A stretch of DNA of 64,000 bases. Origin: Garcia nutans (Eukaryota; Streptophyta; Magnoliopsida; Malpighiales; Euphorbiaceae). Position 1 is the stretch's first letter. Each line of letters opens with the position of its first letter. Below are positions 54,590-64,000 of this stretch, piece by piece. The position numbers and the translations under genes are program-made. The notes beneath the pieces were generated by a model that ran no database searches, had not been told where the DNA came from, and saw nothing but the letters and a program-made list of their open reading frames with translations. The stretch spans positions 28,973,001-29,037,000 of the forward strand of contig CANTUV010000037.1 in NCBI GenBank assembly GCA_947685225.1, in the 5' to 3' direction.

Positions 54590-55490
54590 AGATTTGGACA
54601 CTCGATCCTAAACTAGACTTGGATACTCGATCCTATCTGGATTCGGATACTCAATCCTAAACTGGATTCGGATACTCTATCCTAACTTGATTTGGATACT
54701 CGATCCTAAACTTGATTGGGATCCTCGATCCTAACTAGATTTGGATACTCGATCCTAAATCAGATTTGGATACTCGATCCTAAACTGGATTTGGATACTC
54801 AATCCTAAATTGGATACTCGATCCTAAGATGGATTTGGATACTCGATCCTAAACTTGATTTGGATACTCGATCCGAAATCGGATTTGGATACTCGATCCT
54901 AAGCTGGATTTGGATACTCGATCCTAAACTGGATTTGGATACTCTATCCGAAATTGGATTTGGATACTCGATCCTAACTGGACTTGGATGCTCGATCCTA
55001 AACTGGATTTGGATACTCGATCCTAAACTGGATTTGGATACTCGATCCTAAATGGATTTGGATACTCGATCCTAACTGGATTTGGATACTCGATCCTAAA
55101 CTGGATTGGGATACTCGATCCTAACTGGATTTGGATACTTGATCCTAAACTGGATTTGGATACTCGATCCTAAATGGATTTGGATACTCGATCCTAAATT
55201 GGCTTTGGATACTCGATCCTAAACTGGATTGGGATACTCGATCCTAACTGGATTTGGATACTCGATCCTAAACTGGATTGGGATACTCGATCCTAACTGG
55301 ATTTGGATACTCGATCCTAAATTGGCTTTGGATTTGGGTACTTGGACCCGAGATTGGGTACTTGGACCCGAGAATGGGTGCTTGGACCCGAGAATGGGTG
55401 CTTGGACTCGAGTTTGGGTACTTGGACCCGAGCTTGAATTGATTTGGGTACTTGGACCCGAGAATGGGTGCTTGGACCCGAGATTGAGTT
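54590..55490. repeat. 3' UTR minisatellites of element 4
   Basis: About 30 units of GGATTTGGATACTCGATCCTAAACT (24-25 bases) with the hairpin GGAT-actcg-ATCC. At 55330 it switches to GGGTACTTGGACCCGAG units like those of element 1. The two halves show how the array type changes within one copy. Confidence 0.85.
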
Positions 55491-56823
55491 TGACTGACCT
55501 TTTATCATTTGAGAAAACTGACTGCTCCGGTTATTCTATGCATTGTGGTTTTTCACCCTCAAAATGGATCTTCATCCTCTGAGATCGGGTCTTCATCCTT
55601 GAAAATGAATCTTCATCTTTTAACATCGGGTCTTTATCCATTGGATGTCGGGTCTTTACCCTGGCTTCAGCTCTTTTAGCTGGATTGGTCTTTTGTATTT
55701 TGCATCTTCATTCTTTTGAGAGTTTTAATGTTCCATTCTTTTGTTCTTCCTTTTTGCAAAGATTTAGCTATTTTTAATTGGACCTTATATCCTCTCCTTG
55801 CCCCCCTGTGTGGCAAAATATTTGTAAGTGAGTTTAAAAATATTTGGTATATAAACTAAAAAAATTGAAAAGGAGAAACTTTGCCCCCTGTGTAGGCTCA
55901 AACCAAATATTTTATCCATGCAAGCTTTGATTGATGTTGTTGTTGTCTAGTTCATCGCACAAGCATGTATTTCTTCTCTTTGCAAAATTACTGGAGCTTT
56001 CTCAAGCAATGTGCTTTCCATGCCCCCCCTGATTTGACATCTTCTTTTAATTCTTCAATTCATAGAGTGTTTGCTGTTCACTTTGATAAAGAATAGACAA
56101 TACAAGGCAAGAAAGTGCGATGTGATATGCTCATGTATGCATGATATGCATGAATAATACTTACAATTGTTCCATCGACTCACAGACCGAGGCGATCAGC
56201 AGAAGTGTTCTCATTGGTTCCGTTTCGACGCTCGTTCAAGTCTTGCATTGGAATGATCAAAAGCTTTGCATTTGTGGCTTTTATCTTCCAGATGTTGAGA
56301 ACATGAGTGGTGGAGACCCCTAATAGTAGAGTCAGGGATGCATCCTTTTCAAATTATGTTTCAGCATGTCAATTGGTAGCTTCTTCATGACCTTGCCAAT
56401 AATCATTCCCTTTTGCCCAATGTGTCCCTTAACTTGAAGGTTTTGCATGACAAATTTTTAATTTTTTTTTGAATTTTGATTTTGAAATCAAATGTTGGCT
56501 TTGCTAAATTAATGTCAATGTACCTCAGAACTTGATTTTCCAAATTAACACATCTATAACATGACAACCCTAGTTACCGTACTAAACTTGGGAATCATTG
56601 CTATTTAAGCAAGAATTGTTGCACTTCAGATTGGCACATACACATTACTTGGCCAAAGGTCTCATTTGAGTTTAAATATTGTCTATCTCATATGCATGCT
56701 TATCCAAACTATCTCCACTAATAGACTCTACCTACCAAGAGAGATCAACAGGTCTTTGATAGGCTTGAAATGGGGTCTATAAGGGACACGGGTTTAAATG
56801 AAGGCCATTTTGAGATTGGAGCC
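55491..56823 (-). other. 3' UTR of element 4, left part
   Basis: Homologous to 9840-11240 of element 1, including a short GGATCTTCATCC repeat (55560-55670). No conserved frame. Confidence 0.7.
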
Positions 56824-59282
56824 TGTAATATTCCAAAGTATACCCTAAAAGTTTTGGAATACTTATTGTTATATTTGAATTAAATGTTATAAGTGTATAT
56901 GTTTAATTGGAAAGAGAAAGAGGTAAGGGAAGAGTGTATATGTTGTATATATAGTGATATAATATGATATACAAGTCAAAGAAATGGAAGTCAAAGAATA
57001 TTATTTATTTTTTTATTAAATTAATTAAATGGGAAATTAAGTTAGTGGAAGAGGATATTATGAATATTATATTATACAAATTGCTTGGTGGAGATTTAAA
57101 GAGATTAAGTGTTTGACTTTTCTTCTTATTCTTCTTCTTCTCTTTCTCTTTTCCTTCTTGGCCGGCACTCTCCATAGCAAAAGAGAAAGAAAGTTTTTGA
57201 TTTTCCAAGATCAAAATTAAAGGATGTTTCAAGTGATCAAGTTGGAAATCTAAGAAGTTTCATCAACTTTGGTAAGTTTTCCACTTGATTTCTTTGGTTT
57301 TCCTTTAAGTTTGTGTTGTGGGTTTGGTGTTTGATTGTTATTGATATGTGTATATTTGATTATGGTGTATTTGAGGGTGTGTAATCTTATTGGTGTTGAT
57401 TTTTGGGGTTGGATTGAAGAGAGAGTTTTAGGTTTGGTGGAAGAGCAAGTGTTATATTTGAGTTGTGTGTATGTGATGGTTGTGAAGTGGTGTTTGATGT
57501 ATGTTTTGTATTGTTTTGGTGTTTTTGCAAGTTATTATGGTTTTTGGGTGTGTTTAGTTAAGTTTGTTTGAAGTGGAAAATGGTGGAAGTAAGAGGTTTA
57601 TTGGATGTGTTATTGATGTTGCTGGAATCTGCATTTTTGGCCTGACACGCCCATTAGCACGGCCAGGTCTTTAGGTGTGTCAATGGTTCTGTGTTCTTGG
57701 ATGGGTGACACAAGCAGTGACACACCCATGTCACTGAGCGTGTCACAGCTTCTGTGTTGTAGTAGTATTGACACGTCCAGTGACACGCCCATGTCACTGA
57801 GCGTGTCATAGCTACTGTGTTGTTGAAGAATTGACACGGTCAGGGACACGCCCGTGTTGTTGAGCATGTCATATGTAGAGTTTGCCCTATTTGGTTTTTA
57901 TCTATTTTATCTCATGTGTATCTCTAAGTAAGTGTGTATGATCACCTTTGGTATAGATTTTGAAGAGAATTGAGTTGCCCTAATCCAAGTGTTGAAGGAT
58001 TCTTGGAAGAGGAGTTTGGGGTGGAGTGAGTTCCTCTTGAGGTAAGTACAAACCCTACATTATTGCATATAATTACATGACATTGGGACTTAACACATTT
58101 GGTTGTAAATGCGTTGAGTAATCTATTACATTGTTGATACATTTGATTAATGTTATGAATTGCATAATGTAAAAGATATGATGATCATTCAAATTATATG
58201 TACAATGCAATTGGTTGTGTATACCCTAATGATGAGATGTGAAGCCATTGTTGTTGGCTATAATGTTGCAAATGAAATAATTGAGGCATGTTTGCCTAGA
58301 TGATAATGAGGAAATGAGAATGGAATTGATAATGTAATAATGAAAGAATTGTGTGCCTAATGTGTTATTCACTTTTCAGAGTTTTATTGTTGGTGGCATG
58401 CCTAATAGTAACAATCTCTTGAAGCTGGGTTGGGCTTGATCCTTGAAGCCAAGTTGGGTTGAAGTTTAGCATGCTTAACTCCCCTTGAAGCTTGGTTGGG
58501 TCTAGTCCTTGAAGCCTAGTTGAAATGTTACAACCCTTGAAGCTAGGTTGGGTTTGGTTCTTGAAGCCAAGTTGGGTCGATGCTTAGCATGCTTTGCTCC
58601 CCTTGAAGCTTGGTTGAGCCTAATCCTTGAAGACTAGTTGGGATAATGATAAATGTGATAATTGAACCAAAACATTAACTCTGAAAGTTGAATGGCATAT
58701 TAGTTTCTTTTGGGCCCATGCTTGTCTTTGTTTAAATGTAATTCATGATTGGTGAAACAAATGAATAATAAGATTTAATGTAAGTTTTTGTAATATGATA
58801 TTCTTATATATTGTTTATAATGTTTGAACATATGACATTGGCATTGCATTGAAGCATATTGTTATTGTGGGTTGTACCACTAAGTCATTGGCTTAGCGCG
58901 ATTGTGGTTCATCGCGCAGGTGACAGGGTAGAACCGGAGAGTTCAGCTAGACCGAGTCGAGTCTAGACTTTGAAGTGTTGATTGTGGGCTTAAAGATCAG
59001 AGACAAACTACCAAACATGTATAAATTTTATGTTTTGTAAACATTGATTTTGATGTATTTATATATGTAAATATCACTACATTTTCCGCTGCGTATTAAA
59101 TAAACGTTTTATCTATTGTACTTTATAATATAATTTGAATGTTTTAAGTTTTCTTATAATGTTGTTAGATTGAGAAAGATTGGTTTGTTTATTATAAACT
59201 GTGGCACTCCTGTATTCGATATACGTATATTACAGGTGTAGTAGTATGTAGTGTGCGTACACGGGGTATAGGGGGTGTTACA
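56824..59282 (+). mobile_element. Tekay-like solo LTR
   Basis: 2459 bp from TGTAATATTCC to GGGGGTGTTACA, flanked by an exact 5 bp target duplication GAGCC (56819-56823, 59283-59287). Element 1 shows the uninterrupted sequence at this place (about 11245). No internal region is left, so the parent element was removed by LTR-LTR recombination. Inside are the GACACG repeat (57645-57870) and GAAGCTNGGTTGGG repeats (58420-58640). Confidence 0.95.
57645..57870. repeat. GACACGCCC repeat in the solo LTR
   Basis: Three to four units with period about 63, for example GTGACACGCCCATGTCACTG and GAGCGTGTCA. It is the sense-strand counterpart of 48620-48996. The apparent 85-codon frame on the - strand is a by-product. 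Confidence 0.75.
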
Positions 59283-60767
59283 GAGCCAGTGTGATGCAAT
59301 GGACAAACCCTCACACTATAAATTTCTTGTTGAAATTTTAGGCAGCTTGGAGGCAATCTTGCTAGACTCCAAATTCCTTCTATTTTCTCGGCATTAATCT
59401 GGATCTTGATTAGGACAGTCTTTCCCCTTGCAAAAAGTTTGGTACTCAAATTCATTTCCTTTCTTCTTCTCTCTTTTTCTTTCCTTTTATTTTTCTTACT
59501 CCTCCCTCTTCTTTCTCTTTATTTTCCTTACTCTTTCCTTTCTTTGAGCATTTTATCATTTTGTCCTTCTTCCTTGCAGGACTGTTAAGTACAGAACTTT
59601 CAAGAACTGAATGGTCTTTCTCCTTTTTCTTTGATTTTGACTGAATCCTTGGTTGGGTTGGACTAATTCAAGTCAAACTGTCCAAATGGAAGCCTTTTGC
59701 TGCTTAGGTAAAAGAGAACTCAGTTGGCTTTCTGAACCACCTTTTTAGGTTTTCTTTTCTTGTTGTTTTTTCTTTTCTTTTTCTTCTTTTTATTTCTTTT
59801 TCTTCTTTTTTCTTTTCTTTTTTGTTTATTTTTATATTTTTTATTTGGTTCTAACTCTAAAAGAGTTGTCTCGTTTGTACTAGCTTGGTCTTCCAATAAT
59901 GGATAAGTGGAGTAACATAAATCTTCTTTAACAGGGATAAACCATTTGTTACTCTAATGTTGTCTTGATATATTAGAGATATTAAGTGAACTTCAACTAC
60001 CCTTATGGTCTTGAAAAATTCAATTACCTTTATGATCTTGAAAACATCAACTACCCTTATGGTCTTGAGAACATCAGCTACCCTTATGGTCTTGAGAACT
60101 TCAACTATCTTCATGGTCTTGAGAACTTCAATTATCTTCATGGTCTTAACTATTCATTTCTTTCTTTGATCTTCACACCTCTTCACCTTAGTGATCATAA
60201 GAGTTGCCAAAAGTATCACAACAGCTCAGGGTAGGTTGTTGAGGTTTGTAAGCCAATGAAAAGAAAGCTAAAATTTTATGAAGGCCCAAAGGGACAACTA
60301 GGGATTGATATTTAATAAGGTGGATACTAGTTGTTGGCTAACCAAACAATGCCTAGATCATTTCTCTCTTAAATAAGTAGAGTTCAATTTCACCTCGAAA
60401 GTTTGTTAAAGCATGTTCTAAGACTGACTTGGACCTAGACAAAGGTAATTATGTAGGAGCCCTCTCTAAGTAAGCATACACAACTCAATGCTATAGAGCA
60501 ATTCCCTCACCTAGTAAAGTCATTCGAGTCATGATGCATAAATATATTAATTCATGAATTATCAAGATAGATTCCTCATTGGTTGAGCACCAAAATGAAC
60601 AAAGACCAACAAATTTTTTGATAAAAGTAATTTATTCAAACAAATTTAAATTTAAAAAACATGATAATTCCAATTAAATATTAAAGAAAGTAAAATTGAA
60701 AAGCAACATTCAAGCTAAGGAAAGTTCGTTGAGTTGGAGTTAAAGATGCTTCATTTTGTTAGACATC
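59283..60767 (-). other. 3' UTR of element 4, right part
   Basis: Homologous to 11250-12577. It contains pyrimidine-rich tracts on + (59460-59560, 59750-59840) and the ~30-base repeat CAACTACCCTTATGGTCTTG (59990-60150). No conserved frame. Confidence 0.7.
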
Positions 60768-61562
60768 TCAAGGGCAAGGATTTTTTTCATCATCAAGGAT
60801 CATTGCTTCATCATCCATAATTGGCCTAAGCTTGCTTAGTAGCACATCATCTTTAGTAGCTTCTCTTTCCATATCATGACAAGATGACAAGATAAAACTC
60901 TTCATGAAGGTTGCAAGTGGTGGCGCCCTTCCAAATTTAGGCAAAGGATCATTCTTAGTGTTGGGCTTATCAGGCTCAAGCAGCTTTCCACTGTCAATCA
61001 AATCTTGGATTTTGTGCCTTAAGTGAACATATTTATCTGTCTCATGCCCTTGCATTTGATGGAATTGATAGAAGACATTGACTTTAAAATTTGGTGTTAG
61101 AGGCTTATGTAGAGGCCGAGGTGTCAATGGTTGTAGCAAATCCATCTTTATTAAATTTGCTAACATCTTTGACAAAGGCTCCCCCAAGTTTGAAAATTTA
61201 CGCTTCTTTGTTGGCTTTGTTGTTGCATTTTTCTCAACACCTCCTCTTTCCCTTTGACTTTGCTCACTAGGGTGATAGCCGCTCTTATTGCTCCACTTAG
61301 ATAGCACATGGTTCAGTTGGTCTTGTAGAATAGGGATTGATCTCTCATTTTTCATTCGATCTCTATCAGTAGACATGTTCCTTGTTAATGCTGCCTTTTC
61401 CTTCTTTCTTATGTCAATGGGAGATGCCTCATTAGCATTGTTGATGATCTCTAGAATTTGAATCAACTGGGTCTTCATAATTTCAACCAATTGATCTTGT
61501 AGCTCGGCCATCCTAGCTTTGACAACTTCATCGATTATATCCCTTAGCTGGTTTGCATCCAT
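60768..61562 (-). CDS. Shortened Tat-type gag lacking the central domain
   Basis: An open frame of 264 residues. The N terminus MDANQLRDIIDEVVKARMAE corresponds to the coiled MEPEQIQ region of the other copies. The middle part with the YKFKMPSF...VKRW gag domain is absent. The C-terminal part follows, with LQPLTPRPLHKPLTPNF, a Cys/His cluster reduced to FYQFHQMQGHETDKY (Cys replaced by Tyr at both ends), LRHKIQDLIDSGKL and APPLATFMKSFILSS. The frame is open although the capsid domain is gone, so it is a deletion derivative or a separate subfamily. A particle-forming role is doubtful. Confidence 0.7.
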   Translation of the reverse strand: MDANQLRDIIDEVVKARMAELQDQLVEIMKTQLIQILEIINNANEASPIDIRKKEKAALTRNMSTDRDRMKNERSIPILQDQLNHVLSKWSNKSGYHPSEQSQRERGGVEKNATTKPTKKRKFSNLGEPLSKMLANLIKMDLLQPLTPRPLHKPLTPNFKVNVFYQFHQMQGHETDKYVHLRHKIQDLIDSGKLLEPDKPNTKNDPLPKFGRAPPLATFMKSFILSSCHDMEREATKDDVLLSKLRPIMDDEAMILDDEKNPCP

Positions 61563-62687
61563 CCTTCTAATGAAGCACTTGAATCAAAAATCAGTGTTGT
61601 AGGTGATATCGTTGTATGCTCTTGAATTAATGTACCTCAGGTCTATGAGCCAAAAAGGATCAATGATATGAGATGCAAATGTATGTATGTATGTAAACAA
61701 CAAATAAGGATAATTAGGACGTTCCTTCCAACCTTATAACATCCACACACGAATGGCGAATTTCTTTTCCTAGGTATATGGTTAACAAAATACCAACATG
61801 GGGTATCTTGCTTTCAAATAATTCCCTCGGATGTTTCAACCAATAGTTATATTTTCGAAAATGGAAATCAATCCATGATAATTCCCATTAATTAGGTTTT
61901 AATCCATTCAACCAACTAAAGTAGCCTTTATGCTATATTGGATTAAAACTAAATTAAGAGGTTTATTATAGATAGATTTCTCACTTGAAAAAGGTAACTA
62001 ATGGTTCATGCTAAAAACAAGCCCATGGTTAATTTATTCTTAGTGTTAACTAGGCCCACAATTGATTTTTGGTATTTCATAATTGACCTAAATGTTTTTG
62101 CAAGCTCTTTGTGAAAAATAGTTTTGTTTCTAAGGCCATTGTAAAAGATTTTAGAAAAATGGATTTTGGGCTTAGTATTTGGGCCATGGGCCAAATAATT
62201 TTTGATTTGTTTTTAGAAAAGTTTTATGTCCAAAGACCATCTTGAAAAAATTTGAAAATAGTTTTGGTCTTTTGGGCTTTAAGAAAAAATTTATTTTGAG
62301 CTTACAATATACTTAGGTCATATTAGAAAAAGGACAAACCAAATAAGCCATGATTTAAGCCAAGATAAATTAACCATAGTCAAACAACATGAATTTGGGA
62401 TAAAAACCTAAGGAAAGTAACTAGGCCAATTACATGAGCTTTAGTCTTTAGGTAAAAAGGCTTAGGTTCCCATAGCAAGTATATACTAAATGGTACGAGG
62501 CTATGAGTGGTTATGCCATGCTCGATCTCCATACCTTGAGTGAAAGTATGGTATCCCTTACATAACATAACACGGGAAACACGGGTGTCCTAACTCACAC
62601 ACGATGCAATCTAAGATGATGCAATGGATAATATCATTATAAGAAAGAATAGAATAATATAAAGACCAACGGAATCAACTTCTCTTA
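61563..62687 (-). other. Leader of element 4
   Basis: Homologous to 13930-15100. No conserved frame between the three copies. Confidence 0.7.
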
Positions 62688-62705
62688 TCCCCAGTGGAGT
62701 TGCCA
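62688..62705 (-). promoter_or_regulatory. Primer binding site of element 4
   Basis: TGGCAACTCCACTGGGGA on the - strand. It differs by one base from element 1 (G to A) and is placed one base from the LTR. Confidence 0.7.
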
Positions 62706-62706
62706 T

Positions 62707-64000
62707 AGTGAGTGGGGATTTTCGCCCCCACTCCCGCTGGAATGGTTCTTGCGACTTCGACACTGTTTAGGCTCGGGGCCTTAGAGAACACAGACCTAAG
62801 TCTGGAGAAAATGGAGTAGCAATCCGGACGGGCCGGGAAAAAAGAAAGGGGTGGATGACTCGATTCCTAAGGAATCCCCAACCCCTTAATGGGTTTGAAA
62901 AGTTGGGTACGTGTAGGGAAGGTGAGAAATGGCCCAGCACCCCCACAACGCCCGGTTCATTGGAACCGGCCTCCTTTACAGGTCTTAATATTATAAAATT
63001 CTCAAATATAACAATATTATCCATATTACACACAATAATTAAAAGAAAGCATCATTATATTAAAATCAAAGCAATGTCCAAACAAAGCAAATAAATGGAC
63101 ACCCATCCGAAGATGGAAACATGTCCTTACATCACACACCTAAACAGGACACCCACCAAAAGGTAGAAACATGTCCTTTACATTAGTTCTAAAATAAAAA
63201 AGCAAATTAAATTAAATGATATTTAACTAATGAGGTACCCACCAAGTGGAAACACACCTCTTACAACATTTGGAAGTCTAAATAAATTGATAAAGTAAAT
63301 AACCATTCATAATAAATAAATCATTCATCAAAGGTATTTAAATATCAATAAAAAGTAAACATCCAGCCATGATAAATAAAATAAACCAAGTATTGAACTT
63401 AAATAAATTAAGGCATATAAAATAAATCAAAGCATAATCAAATATAGAATTGAATAAAGCAAATAAAAAGTCCAAATTATAGCTACTATTTCAATTTAGA
63501 TTTCTTTATCTCATGTGTTAAGGTTTTGGGAATTTCATGAGTATAAGCTACTGTGACTTTTTTATGGAATTAAAATAGATTGAACTTTTATATTTTTTGA
63601 AAGGTTGGTAAGACACTTTGATTAAACAAATTAAGGTTTGAATGATGAAATCATGAAACTAGGTTTTAGACACTTTAAAATACTTTGATTTATGATTTTC
63701 GGTTATTGGGTTTCTAAGCTACTGTGTAAATTTAACCTATTTATGTTTTATGGTTTTTAATGTTTTAAAATGGATTAGGTTCATAAAAATTAGAGTTTAA
63801 GGTTTTAAAAGGGTTAGGGTTCATTATTTTAGGTTTTGGAGTTGAATTAGGATTTTTAGAATTTAGGGTCACAGTGATGCATGATTTTTAAGAATTTGGA
63901 AATCAATTTGATAATTTCATGAAGTTTTATGAATTTAAACAAACAAATTAAAGTTTTTATAAGTAGAAAAGATTTTTTTTAAGGATTTTTGAATGAAATA
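62707..64000 (-). repeat. 5' LTR of element 4, partial
   Basis: On + it begins AGTGAGTGGGG, where the family has TGTGAGCGGGG. It follows the family sequence to the window edge, including CAGTAGC and telobox-like motifs. Confidence 0.85.

Larger units (their letters stand above)
53900..64000 (-). mobile_element. Element 4: gag-only Tat-type element, extends past the window
   Basis: On the - strand: 5' LTR (64000 and beyond to 62707), primer binding site (62688-62705), leader, gag (61562-60768), 3' UTR interrupted by a solo LTR (56824-59282), minisatellites (54590-55490), polypurine tract, and 3' LTR remnant (54496-53900). It has the same architecture as element 1 and no pol genes. The gag lacks its central domain. 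Confidence 0.85.

Overview
This window is plant nuclear DNA, almost certainly from a eudicot. It is AT-rich and consists almost wholly of nested LTR retrotransposons plus one CACTA DNA transposon. I found no complete ordinary host gene. The only host-type coding sequence lies inside transposons: antisense plant-mobile-domain (PMD) and DUF7745 genes in a Ty3/gypsy element, and fragments of a methylesterase and of splicing factor SF3B2 inside the CACTA element. This looks like pericentromeric or other repeat-rich heterochromatin.

Layout, left to right. 1-2450: 3' part of a Ty3/gypsy LTR, inserted in a Tat/Ogre-type LTR (2451-4467), which itself sits in the integrase of an older Tat/Ogre-like element ('element 2', + strand: integrase 4468-5458, antisense DUF7745 and PMD genes, 3' UTR repeats 21560-22220, 3' LTR from 22287). 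6284-17363: 'element 1', an 11.1 kb gag-only Tat-type element on the - strand with both LTRs, inserted in the intron of the DUF7745 gene. 24322-43440: 'element 3', another gag-only element of this family (+ strand). Its gag is split by an intact young Ty1/copia element (27431-35696, perfect target duplication, 1322-residue polyprotein) and by a CACTA transposon (35753-39881). 43441-47151: wreckage of chromodomain-type (Tekay/Del-like) Ty3/gypsy elements, including an 816 bp palindrome. 47152-53899: Tekay-like element on the - strand with gag, protease, RT and RNase H but a deleted integrase. 53900-64000: 'element 4', a third gag-only Tat-type element (- strand), carrying a Tekay-like solo LTR (56824-59282).

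How the parts work together. The gag-only elements keep LTRs, a primer binding site, a polypurine tract, gag and a long 3' UTR with a hypervariable tandem repeat, but no pol, so they would need reverse transcriptase and integrase in trans. The copia element is the only one that looks autonomous now. The others are decayed, often by C-to-T changes that create stops.

The most interesting signals are: (1) several unrelated tandem repeats whose units are short stem-loops with covarying arms; (2) the antisense PMD and DUF7745 genes, each with its own TATATAAA box; (3) the CACTA element carrying fragments of two different host genes in one orientation with intact splice sites. All element names and family calls come from reading motifs; no database search was possible.
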